Below, in pieces: positions 54,929-64,000 of a stretch of 64,000 nucleotides of DNA. The DNA lies in NCBI GenBank assembly GCA_039090855.1, contig CM077011.1:40815501-40879500 (forward strand), written 5' to 3'. The notes below the pieces were generated by a model. That model saw only the letters and a list, made by a program, of their open reading frames with translations, did not search any database and was not told the origin of the DNA. Position 1 is the first letter of the stretch, and every line of letters starts with the position of its first letter. The stretch comes from Macrothele yani. Its lineage: Eukaryota > Arthropoda > Arachnida > Araneae > Macrothelidae. A program made the translations under genes and the position numbers.

Positions 54929-55980
54929 TACACTGAAGTGCCAAAAGTCATAGGATAGCGGTATGCAAATTTTTAATTGGCGTTGTTCGACCCACGCCAC
55001 GAGTTTTATCACTTGCGAAGTGTAATCTCGTGAGTCAGGTTAAACAACCACCAGTAGGATTATGGTAAGCCGACGTGAATTATCGGAGTTTGAACGAGGC
55101 ATGGTAGTGGGAGCCAGACGGATAGGAATATTATATTTTCGAACTTATGCGAGCATTCAACATTCCTCGATCCACAGTGTCCCGTGTGTACCGAGAATAC
55201 CTCATGGAAGGCATTCTCTCCCACCGTAGACAGTGCAGTGGCCGACCATGGGTGCTGAATGACCGTGACCAGCGGCGTCTGACCAGGATTGTCCATGCCA
55301 ACAGACAAGCGACACTGGCTCAACTAATATCCAAATTCAATGCAGGAGATACCCACTGGAAGATTGGCAACATCTGGCGAGGTCCGATGAGCCTCGCTAC
55401 CAGTTGCTACGAGCTAATGGCAGGGTTCGGGGATGGCGTAGATCCCATGAGGCGCCACCCCCGAACCCAGCTGGTGGTGGTTTCATACATGTGTGGGGTG
55501 TCTTTTGGTGCCTCGGGTTGAGTCCTCTGGTTCTCGTAATCACGTCATTAACCGGTAATAGCTTTGTTGCTCTGCTGTCTGACCATTTGCAGCCCTTCAT
55601 GGAATCCGTGTACCCCAACAACCATGGGATTTTCTAGGCGGACAATGCGTCATGTAATCGGGCCCAAGTTGTCCAAAATTGGTTCGAGGAGAATTATTGA
55701 CATTTCTGACAGATGGTGTGGCCACCACGTTTGTCCGACATGAACCCAATAGAGCACTTATGGGACGTGGTGGAAAGGTCCATTCGCACCCAAGATCCTG
55801 CACCTACAAATACCAGAGAACTGTGAGCGGCTGTTCAGAGGGCATGGCTCAACATCTCTCCAGATGTCTTCGGACCACTTGTGGAATCGATGCCACGTCG
55901 AGCTGCTGCACTTCGCCGTGCTAGAGGAGGTCCTACGCGATACTAGGTACGTATCCCATTACTTTTGACACTTTAGTGTA
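54929..55980 (+). mobile_element. Tc1-like transposon (family Q), internally shortened
   Basis: TACACTGAAGTGCCAAAAGT at 54929 pairs with the inverted TACACTAAAGTGTCAAAAGT ending at 55980. At 1.05 kb it is about 150-200 bp shorter than its relatives, in keeping with a coding deletion. Confidence 0.92.
55062..55946 (+). pseudogene. Tc1 transposase with deletion and frameshifts
   Basis: It starts MVSRRELSEFERGMVVGARR at 55062. A shift near 55125 leads to FNIPRSTVSRVYREYLMEGI (helix-turn-helix) and RQCSGRPWVLNDRDQRRLTR. After KFNAGD about 50 codons are missing. The frame resumes with HLARSDEPRYQLLRANGR, a relic of the first-Asp region. FIHVWGVFWCLGLSPLVLVI follows, and a stop precedes ADNASCNRAQVVQNWFEE with the second Asp. 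SDMNPIEHLWDVVERSIRT carries the Glu. The end VESMPRRAAALRRARGGPTRY stops at 55944-55946. Confidence 0.87.
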
Positions 55981-56635
55981 TATCATTCTTCGTATCACAA
56001 CAGATAAAAATTTACAGTTGTGAATGAATGCCTTTTATCCAGTTGCTCTTCGTTTTTCTTCTGAATCCTAAACTAAAAAAAAATTTAAATTTTTCAATAC
56101 ATGCTTTACTGTGACAATTATGCCTTTTGGTTTCTGTTTAGTTATGTTGATTTTTTCAGTTCTACAGATCCAAAGACAATTTTATCCTGTTGTAAGCACA
56201 ACCTATTTTACAGGGAAAGTTGCAAGCTTCAGGCTTGGGGGGAAAACAACGTTAGGATGCGTGCAGATGAGTTGACCATTTCGTATTTTTCTGTGTGTTG
56301 TATGCTCTAATATAACTTTCCTTTTTAGTTTCTGTACCTATGTAAATTTGATTCGTTCCTCTTAAGCAGTTTCTAACTTAACGCTATATTTTCTCTCTCG
56401 GCTGAATGCCTTTTGGCAACGACAAATGAGGTTGCAGGTTGAGTGATGTAAATGAAAGGATGAGATAAGAAGGTTGCTTTCCATGAATGTTCATTGGGTG
56501 ACTAGCTTCTGAGCTGTGAGGCTGGTTTACAGCATGTAAAGTTGATTTTACTGCATTGTTGTTAAAATAACATTTGTTGTCTGCTTGACGTGGATATTAT
56601 TATGTGTTATGAGATGTCGTTTATTATAAGTAATA
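55981..56635. other. Unassigned DNA
   Basis: No gene or repeat partner was recognised between the two Tc1 elements. Confidence 0.4.
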
Positions 56636-57853
56636 TACAGGCGAGTCACATTAATGTGACCACCTCCTACTTTTGAAGTTACCAGCGCGTGGCCAACGAA
56701 TGAAGGCACGTGTCGTGAGCTGGCTTGGAGGGTATACAAGGCATTCTGTTGGCAACATATCACTCGTTGCTGTCATGGATAAAAACAGCGATTTATCAGA
56801 TTTACAAAAAGGGATGATTTTCGACTTTCGGGCCAAGAGTGGCAGTATTTCTGAAACAGCACAATCTGTGAACTGTTCGCTCACGTGCTGCTGTGGTTAA
56901 AGTGTATCGTGATTGGAGAAATAGCACCACTGCGAATAAGCGACATGAAAACTGCGGAGCATTGATGTGAGCTTCCAAGGTGCGTGAAATGTCGCCTTCC
57001 AAGGTGCGAGAGGGCCGATCGACACGCTACAGTAGAGCAACTCACTGGCCAAATGAACCACGGGTTACCAAAAGTGTATCTAAAACGACAGTTAAGCGAA
57101 CCCTGCTGCGTATGGGGCTCCGATGCAGACGGATGGTCACTGCACCTATGCTAACGAAGGTGCATCGGCAGAAAAGGTTTGCATTTGCACGGTAGTATCG
57201 GAACTGGACCTCCGCTGATTGGCAATGGATTGCCGTCTCCGATGAGGTACGTTTTCTGCTTCATTTAACGGATGGACGTAGGCGTATAAGGCGAGAAACA
57301 TCGGAGAGCAAACACTCTTCAACCACTGCTGGAAGCGCACAAGCTTATGGGGGCAGCGTTATGGTCTGGGGAATGTTTTTGTGGCATTCTCTGGGTTCAC
57401 TTATACCTATAGAAGGCGCTATGGACCGAATTCGTTATGAATCCATCCTTGCAGACCACGTACACCCATACATGCTGATCGTCTGCCCTGGGGGCGGATG
57501 GGATCTTCCAGAAGGACAATGCGACGTGTCATACATCTAGAAATGTCCGAGCGTGGTTGGAAGAGCACGATGAAGACTTCAAAGTACTTTCTTGGCCTCC
57601 TAACTCGAAAGACTCTAATCCAATTGAGCATCTGTGGGACCATCTCGATCGTGTTGTTAGCTGTATGGATCCCCCACCACGCAGCCTCTAGCAGCTGTCA
57701 GATGCACTGCAGTTAGTATGACTCCAGATACCTGTGAACACCTTCCAGCACATTATTGAGTCACTCCCAGCCCGTCTAGCTGCTGTGCGCGCTGCACACG
57801 GCGCTTATTCTGGATGTTAGCTGGTGGTCACATTAATGTGACTCGTCCGTGTA
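56636..57853 (+). mobile_element. Tc1-like transposon with D-36-E spacing (family M, copy 2)
   Basis: The ends share CGAGTCACATTAATGTGACC, which includes the perfect palindrome GTCACATTAATGTGAC. The outer ends are TACAGG at 56636 and, inverted, TACACGG ending at 57853. At 1.22 kb it is the size of copy 1 without its SINE. Confidence 0.92.
56775..57820 (+). pseudogene. Tc1/mariner transposase, D-36-E spacing, several frame breaks
   Basis: MDKNSDLSDLQKGMIFDFRA at 56775 starts the DNA-binding part, which shifts frame near SLTCCCG. VKRTLLRMGLRCRRMVTAPM and KVHRQKRFAFAR follow, then a stop. The first Asp is likely in the SDEVRFLLHLTD relic at about 57238. SVMVWGMFLWHSLGSLIPIE and then QKDNATCHTSRNVRAWLEEH (second Asp) follow. 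SNPIEHLWDHLDRVVSCM carries the Glu. The spacing is again 36 residues. It ends AAHGAYSGC with a stop at 57818-57820. It lacks the SINE of copy 1. Confidence 0.86.
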
Positions 57854-58736
57854 ATTGAAGTAACTAAATGATTGACGTAAATAAAAGGTTAACTGTAAGT
57901 TGCTCTCTTTTGAAGATTTCTTGAAGTGATTTTGCTGTGTTTAGTTAAAGACATTAATTGTTAAGTTATCCAGGATTTCAATTCAATAAGACCAAGCTTT
58001 GCGTAATGTCGATGTTCTAGGTAAACTGTCATTTCCACATACAGTTACACTCTTAAAACTTAAGAATATTACAACGGAGATAAAGAGGAAGACAGAAATT
58101 TGTAAAGAGAAGAATGTAATAGAGTACCAGGGGGATGAAATAATTGGAGAAGACGTCAGGTATTCTAATATTGAAAGGCTACAAGTGATGCTCAAAGGAT
58201 AGTTCTCAAAATTAGGAACAATACCAATGTGGCACGATGTTGAAACTTTGTCAAAGGGAAGGTGTATAAAATAAAAGTTAAATGCTAGTAAAATAATGAA
58301 AATATTGAAATGAAAGTGCAGTGTTATCTGAAAGGACAGAAGTGAAGAGACGGAAACATTAGTTGAAGACACGAAGGTTTCGAAGAAATCCCATGGTAAA
58401 AGATTATGCTGATACGGAGATGTTCCTAGCAAGAACAATGATTTGCGTGAAACATAGAATTGCGAGTATGATAGCATCTAAACCAGACCGTAAAACAGCG
58501 ACGTGAAGTAAAATAAGTTAAAACGCGTGATGACGCAGGGAAGAACCAAGGCGAGGAGGAAAATCTGTAAGAGCTAATTAATAATTTTACACGGCAGTAA
58601 GAGAAGAAGAAGGTAAGATTAGTTTCTCTATTTTAGGACTCGAATTCTTCGCATGAGCACTGTTTAAATATAGCTTTTATCCAAAAAAGTCAATACAGGA
58701 AGGACAAGTTTAATTTATTTCAAAGCTGGCAGGTAG
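57854..58736. other. Unassigned A/T-rich DNA
   Basis: Overlapping open frames lie near 57983-58477 but show no recognisable domain and have unremarkable composition. I do not call a gene. Confidence 0.4.
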
Positions 58737-59777
58737 AAACGGGTCTGGTTCACTTCGTCGACAACTCATTTCGTCGACGCCACTTCGTCGATAACTCATT
58801 TCGTTGACAGTTACATTTCGTCGACACTCAATTCGTCGACACTCAATTCGTCGACACTATATATGCAAAACATGGATTCCTAAAAAAACAAACAAAACTT
58901 CAGAACCACCAAATTCGGTATACTATCTCACGGTACACTCTTAGACCGTACACGGTTTTTGGAAGATGTCGGGGCTCCGGGGTCAAGGGGGCGCCATTCA
59001 AAATATTTGTTAAATATACAGTTTTGAATTTAGAACCACCAAATTTGGTATGCTATCTCATTGTACTCTTACACCAGCTTAGATCATAGACGGAAGGGGT
59101 CGGGGCCCGGGGTCAAGGGGGACCCATACAACATATTCGTAAAATCTACAGTTTTCAATTTAGAGCCACCAAATTTGGTATACTATCTCATGGTACTCTA
59201 ACTTAGACCGTACACGATTTTGGGAAGGGGTAGTGGCTTGAGGTCCAGGGGCCCATACAAACTTTTCGTAAAAAGTTCCATTTTTTACACTGCAACACAA
59301 TTCAGCACTCCAATATCCAAACTATGGTCTAAGTTAGAGACCGTGGTTAATAGTATACTAAATCTGGTGGTTCTAAATTGAAAACTGTAGATTTTTCGGA
59401 AATTTTGTGTATGGGTCCCTTTGCCCCGGGCTCCTACCGACCCTGGGCCCCCACCGCTTCCAAATGCCGTCTACTGTCTAATTCTGGGTTCCATGAGATA
59501 GTATACCAAATTTGGTGGTTCTAAATTGAAAACGATATATTTCACGGAAATTTTGCCGGGGGTGGGGGGATCTTCGTCCCGGGCTCTGACCGACCCACGG
59601 CTCTGGCCCCTTCCCAAAACCGTCTGCGGTCTAAGCTAGGATACCATGCCAAATTTGGTGGTACTAAATTGAATACTGTAGATTTTACGGAAATTATGTG
59701 GGGAGGTGGGCATTGACCCCAGGCTCCGACGCTTTCCAGAAATCGTCTATGGTCTAAGTTAGGATACCATGAGATAG

Positions 59778-60994
59778 TACACTAAAGAGCAATTGAATTA
59801 GAGACAGCTGGCTTTATGCAAATGTGGCGCTGTGGGCGGCCCTGTAAACGGAAACGACATGACGTATGCAGCGATCCGACAATATAAGGAGTGATGCGAC
59901 TGGAATCAGTAAGAGTCGGACGCATTATGGGTAAGAGAAAGGGTCTAAGTGCATTTGATCGTGGGCAATTTGTCGGAGCCCGACGAATGGGTCACTCCAT
60001 CTCGGAAGTCGTGCAGGCACTGGAATTTTCACGAGCCACTGTGTCACGGGTGCACCGTGAGTATACATCGAATCCGGTAAATCCATCCCTGCAAGGGCCT
60101 ACGGCCGTGGACAACAGCGTGTGGATGAGCGGGGTCATCGTAGGCTAGCTCGCATTGTAACAGCGGATAGACGGGCCACAGTGCAAGAAATCACTCGGAT
60201 ATTTACCACTGGTGCACAAAAACGTGTAAGCAGCCACACCATCCAGAACCATCTCCTCGCTATGTGGTACAGAAGCCATCGTCCCAGGAGGGTACCGCTG
60301 CTGACCGCACATCACAGGGTGCAAAGATTAGCATGGGCGCGGGAACATCGCCACTGGACCCTAGACACGTGGAAAAACGTTGCCTGGATTGATGAGTCGA
60401 GATTCACGTTGGTACATGCGGATGGCAGGATGCGAGTACGGCGCAAACCACATGAAGCGATGGATCCTTCTTGCCAGCAGGGTACTCTTCAAGTTTTTGG
60501 GGGTGGCATTCTCGTCTGGGGACTGTTTACGTGGACTGCAATGGGACCCCATGGTACGTGTGACATCGTCTCTCACAGGTCAACGTTTCCGGGATATCCT
60601 GGACGACCATTTGCTCCTGTTTGTGCGTCTTCAACATCCCACTGGGGACCTCATCCTGCAACAAGACAATGCAGCTCCCGAATTGTATCCGAATGGCTGG
60701 ATGAACACTCCACCGACCTGATCTCGCTTCCTTGGCCAACTAGGTCACTTAACCTCAATCCCATCGAGCACATCTGGGATGCCATCGAGAGAGATGTTCG
60801 AGGTTCTGACTCCCCTCCATCAAATCTTCGTGAACTGTGGGAGCTTGTTCAGGGGTCGTGGATCCGTATGGCTTCCCAACGCTTCCGGGGTCTTGTCGAG
60901 TGCATGCCGAGACGAATTGTCGCCGTCATCAGGGCGAAAGGTGGTGCTACACGTTACTAGACAGGTATCTCTAATTCAATTGCTCTTCAGTGTA
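59778..60994 (+). mobile_element. Tc1-like transposon (family S) inserted in the foldback element
   Basis: TACACTAAAGAGCAATTGAA at 59778 and the inverted end at 60994 match over about 30 bp. The flanks, GAGATAG before and TATACCA after, rebuild the host repeat motif GATAGTATACCA, so the TA target site is visible. Confidence 0.95.
59927..60960 (+). pseudogene. Tc1 DD34E-type transposase, few frameshifts, nearly complete
   Basis: It starts MGKRKGLSAFDRGQFVGARR at 59927, with HSISEVVQALEFSRATVSRV as the helix-turn-helix. A shift near 60100 moves to RGHRRLARIVTADRRATVQE and RVQRLAWAREHRHWTLDTWK. AWIDESRFTLVHADGRMRVR carries the first Asp. A shift near 60550 gives SSLTGQRFRDILDDHLLLFV and DLILQQDNAAPE with the second Asp. 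A return shift near 60690 leads to SRIVSEWLDEHSTDL, then LNLNPIEHIWDAIERDVRGS with the Glu. It ends VIRAKGGATRY with a stop at 60958-60960. It is the closest in-window relative of the expanded transposase at 13.3-17.5 kb. Confidence 0.9.
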
Positions 60995-61300
60995 TACCAG
61001 ATTTGGTGGTTCTAAATTGAAAACTGTAGATTTTACGGAAATTTTGTGTAAGGGCACCCTTGACGCCAGGTCCCGACCTCTTTCAAAAACCGTGTACGGT
61101 CTAAGCGAGTACCGTGAGATAGTATACCAGATGTTGTGGTTCAGGACTTTTTTTCGTTTTTTTAGGAATCGACTGGTTGCATACATAGTGTCGACGAAAT
61201 GTACCTGTCGACGAAGTGATTGGCGACGAAATGTACCTGTCGACGAAATGAACGAGACCGGGTAGGAACATACTATTCTTATTGGCGTAAGGAATTAATC

Positions 61301-61803
61301 ATACATTTTGTGAAACTTTCGCTCATCGACGGTTGGTTTTTTCAAGGCTAACATCATACAACAAACTGAAATACTAGAACGTTTCAATTCAAATATGAAT
61401 ATGAATGAATGACACAAATGAATAATGATTAAATACACAGCGAACTAAACAGCTAAAGAGTTCTACCACAGGATATTTGTGCAAAGGCCATTAGAAATTT
61501 AAATCATACGCTATTTTTAGTTCTTCCATTTTTTCAAATGACTCACTTCCCAGCGTCTCCATGGAGTTGCCAAAAATTTAGATCCGATGTCTAAATGATT
61601 CATCCCCTCCAAATAGCTACGTGCCAAACCAACACAACACGTGAATTCAGATTTAGAACACGCTGTGTATTTAATCATTCTTTATTTTTCTGGTTTTATC
61701 ATACTCGTGTGTCAATAGTAACGTTCTAGTATTTTAGTTTGTTCTATGCTCTTAGCCTTGAAAAAGCCATTCGTCGATGTGCGAAAACTTGGTGAAATGT
61801 GCG
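61301..61803. mobile_element. MITE with ~80-bp inverted repeats
   Basis: TTTTTTCAAGGCTAACATCA (about 61349) and CTAGAACGTTT pair with inverted partners AACGTTCTAG (61720) and TTAGCCTTGAAAAAGCCA (61753). The outer CGCTCATCGACGG pairs with TTCGTCGATGTGCG. The inner region (61400-61720) has no gene. Confidence 0.8.
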
Positions 61804-61852
61804 TTTTGCGCCAATATTATACATAAACACCATAGAAAAATACCCAGATCTC

Positions 61853-62035
61853 AAGCATACCCGGGCGTTTTCTGGGAGACGCGGATTCGAGTCCCGCTCC
61901 AGGACGATGAAAAAATTTTCAAGTTTTCGGATATTATCTGACTTACCATCCTTGTCACATTTACGCCAAAAATCGGATTGTCATCTTCAAAATTTGTATT
62001 ATATGGCGTAATCCCGTATTTCTTTCATGATTTAT
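61853..62035 (+). repeat. tRNA-headed repeat, 5'-truncated copy (SINE family 5)
   Basis: It begins at GCATACCCGGGCGTTTTCTG and keeps the B-box GATTCGAGTCCC. It then follows the second copy (62163) almost base for base for about 165 bp, through TTACGCCAAAAATCGGATTG. Confidence 0.82.
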
Positions 62036-62162
62036 CTGCTTCTCCGGGCAAACACGGGATAAGATTCTTAACCTCCAGATTCGCTAAACATGAATGCCGG
62101 CTGCTTCGGCTAACGAATCCTGTGATGGTTATATTCAAATTGATCGGAAACTTGGAACTTGG

Positions 62163-62368
62163 TCGTTCTGGGTGGTGTAGTGGTTAGCATACCCGGGCGT
62201 TTTCTGGAAGACGCGGGTTCGAGTCACGCTCCAGGACGATGAAAAATTTTCAAGTTTTCGGATATCATCTGACTTACCATCCTTGTCACATTTACGCCAA
62301 AAATCGGATTGTCATCTTCAAAATTTGTATTATATGGCGTAATCCCGTATTTCTTTGATGATTTAAGG
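62163..62368 (+). repeat. tRNA-headed repeat, fuller copy (SINE family 5)
   Basis: The tRNA-like head is present: GGTGGTGTAGTGGTTAGCAT (A-box) and GCGGGTTCGAGTCACGC (B-box). The rest matches 61853-62035 closely. The two copies are about 312 bp apart and in the same direction, so a local duplication or two insertions are both possible. Confidence 0.83.
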
Positions 62369-62387
62369 TCCGATGTCTGGATCTGGA

Positions 62388-62600
62388 AACTCTCTCTCTC
62401 TCTCTCTTACTCAGTCTGTCTGGAACGCCCTCGAGATGTCAAAGTGATTGTATGCTATAGTATATAATAGCACGCGATCACTTTGAGATGTCAAGTCAAA
62501 GAAAGTGATCGCGTGTTACTACTAATAAATACCCAGAACTCTCTCTGTGTCTGGAACACTCTCGAGATGTCAAAGTGATCGCGTGCTAATTTAAACAAGA
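62388..62600. repeat. CT-rich run and inverted TCAAAGTGATCGCG units
   Basis: A CT run at 62391-62407 is followed by three GAGATGTCAAAGTGATcGcG-type units. One of them is inverted (near 62473), which gives an imperfect palindrome centred near 62460. Confidence 0.7.
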
Positions 62601-62649
62601 AAGATAACACCGAATTTTCGGGTGTAATAAGCACGTTTTTTTAATCCGT

Positions 62650-64000
62650 TTTGACGCAAATTAAATTTATCATAGCTATTCAAAGTCAATGGAACCTGTA
62701 TGGAAAACAATAGTATCTGACGGAAGAAAGAAGTTTTTCAATTGGGTTTTTAATCCCTCAGATATTGCTGTAAACGGAATCGCGAGCTTACGCCATCTGG
62801 TTGCAGACTTGTACGTTAAGAAAAACATGAATTGAAACATTTCGCACTTTAAACGCTCTCCAACACAGAAAGAAATTTTCAAATCGGACTCTTAGAAACA
62901 TACCGACCAAAATAAGATGTGACTTCACGTCCCCTGGTGGGAAAACCATGCATTATTTTAGGAAGAAAGAATTCTCAAAAAGTTTTTCTTATGAGCGGTA
63001 TCGGTCCAAGAAAAAAAAAATTAGCCGAGTTTTCAGGAGCCCAGATTTTGCTACAAATACATCAGAAGCAGAAATTAACACTTATGTCCCCTGGTGGCCA
63101 AACCATTCTTTACCAAACATTAGAAATTTTATGAAAAATATTTTATGTCGGGTGTTGTATGCCACACATGAAGAATTTTTCAAATCGGAGTTTTAGAAGC
63201 AGAAAAACCGCAGAAAATCAATTTAGCTATGTGCCCCCTAGCGAAAAGTCTATGATTTACTTGAAAATTTTGAATTTATAGGGAAAACATTTCGCTTCGG
63301 AAACATTATCCAACAAAGAAGGAATGTTTCAAATCGGACTCCTAGAAGTAGAGATATTGACAAAAATAAGACATACATCTACGCCCCTGGCGTAGAAACC
63401 GTGCACTATTTCAAGAAGAAAATGTTCCTAAAAGGTTTGTCGACATGAGTAGTATCGGTCAACAAACTACTTTTTTTTTCAATAGAGATTTTAGGAGCAC
63501 ATATTTTATTGCAAATACATCAGAAGCAGAAATTAAGACTTACGCCACCTGATGGCCAAATCATTTTTTACAAAAATTAGAAATTATGTGCAAAGGATTT
63601 CCCATAAGGCGCTGTATCCGGTGCTTCAAATCGGAGTTTTAGAAGCAGAGAAATGGGGGTAAAGCAATTTACCTTTACGCCCCCTTGCGGAAAGTCTATG
63701 AATTATTTTGAAAATTTTGAAATTATATGAAAAACATGTCACACTGGAAACACTATACAACAAAGAAGGAATTTTACAAATCGGACTCCAAGAAGTACAG
63801 ATATTGACAAAAATAATATATATATATATCTACGCCCCCTGGCGCAAAAACCATGCATTATTTTCAGAAGAAAATGTTTCTAAAAGGATTGTCAACATGA
63901 GTAGTATCGGTCTACAAACAAGTTTTTTTTCAAACGAGAATTTAGAAGCTCATATTTTGCTGCAAATGCATCAGAAGCGGAAAATAAATTTACGCCCCCT
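62650..64000. repeat. Complex satellite, ~450-bp units, continues past the window
   Basis: CCCCTGGtGnnAAAACCATGCA-type blocks occur at about 62932, 63384 and 63837. Each is followed by a similar order of sub-blocks: GAAGAAA, then ATGAGtaGTATCGGT, TTGCTaCAAATaCATCAGAA, and further TACGCCCCCT motifs. The spacing is about 452 bp. Within a unit, three or four related sub-repeats each carry a CCCCCTGG-type core. The array reaches the window end. Confidence 0.82.

Larger units (their letters stand above)
58737..61265. mobile_element. Foldback element with TTCGTCGAC-repeat termini, split by a Tc1
   Basis: The ends pair as GGTCTGGTTCACTTCGTCGA and GGTCTCGTTCATTTCGTCGA (inverted). Next to each end lie repeated TTCGTCGAC blocks: about seven on the left (58753-58856) and four on the right (61183-61250). 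The interior consists of roughly 130-140-bp repeats with CCACCAAATTTGGTATACTA and a GACCGTACACGGTTTT block. These lie in one orientation at 58900-59280 and inverted at 59330-59790 and 60990-61145. There is no transposase, so the element is non-autonomous. Without the Tc1 insertion it is about 1.31 kb. Confidence 0.8.

Noticed and set aside
57983..58477. 164-codon minus-strand frame rich in Ser, Phe and Leu
   Set aside because: The composition is that of antisense A/T-rich DNA. There is no domain, no clear start and no repeat partner.

Overview
The window looks like eukaryotic, probably arthropod, DNA, and an arachnid such as a spider is a reasonable guess. It is AT-rich and dominated by Tc1/mariner DNA transposons, with one RTE-type LINE, several tRNA-derived SINE families, MITE-like foldbacks, microsatellites and long satellite arrays. 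The taxon is an inference from repeat content only. I found no convincing host protein-coding gene, rRNA, functional tRNA, CRISPR array or prokaryotic operon. Almost every long open frame is a broken transposase, an antisense shadow of one, or an arithmetic product of a tandem repeat.

Layout. 0-5.4 kb: a Tc1 end, a Tc1 relic (1022-2445), a Tc1 split by an A/T-rich insertion (2612-4781) and three SINE copies. 5.4-9.7 kb: unassigned DNA, a mariner scrap and three 311-bp tandem copies of a SINE with a tRNA-like head. 9.7-17.6 kb: a multi-layer nest. A Tc1-like element whose proposed left end is at 9683 holds two SINEs with target duplications and a mariner. That mariner holds a second Tc1-like element and another SINE. 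The outer transposase has also expanded internally into a 165-bp and a 130-bp tandem array. 17.6-22.2 kb: dispersed repeats, a MITE, SINE copies and an atypical Tc1/mariner fragment. 22.2-32.5 kb: a Tc1 nested in a Tc1, an inverted pair of tRNA-headed repeats, a Tc1 with one visible stop codon, an internally deleted element with long terminal inverted repeats, a mariner and two more Tc1 relics.

32.9-44.3 kb: a 64-bp array, a decayed Tc1 with duplicated segments, a deleted mariner, a Tc1 with D-36-E spacing carrying a SINE in its leader, a Tc1 with a third internal array, and another Tc1 remnant. 44.6-47.8 kb: an RTE-clade retrotransposon with a 10-bp target duplication. 47.8-49.3 kb: the only apparently intact transposon, with matching ends and an uninterrupted transposase of about 335 residues. 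50-54.3 kb: SINEs and a 136-bp satellite of about 23 copies with partial dimer structure, followed by a perfect 28-bp palindrome. 54.9-57.9 kb: two more Tc1 relics. 58.7-61.3 kb: a foldback element whose ends carry repeated TTCGTCGAC blocks and which has been split by a Tc1. 61.3-64 kb: a MITE, a duplicated tRNA-headed repeat, and a complex satellite that runs off the window.

The most unusual theme is the repeated birth of minisatellites inside transposase reading frames: clearly around the first catalytic Asp, in the C-terminal tail and in the linker after the DNA-binding domain, and possibly at two further loci. None of these parts forms a working gene network. The window reads as a transposon graveyard with one possibly live Tc1 element.
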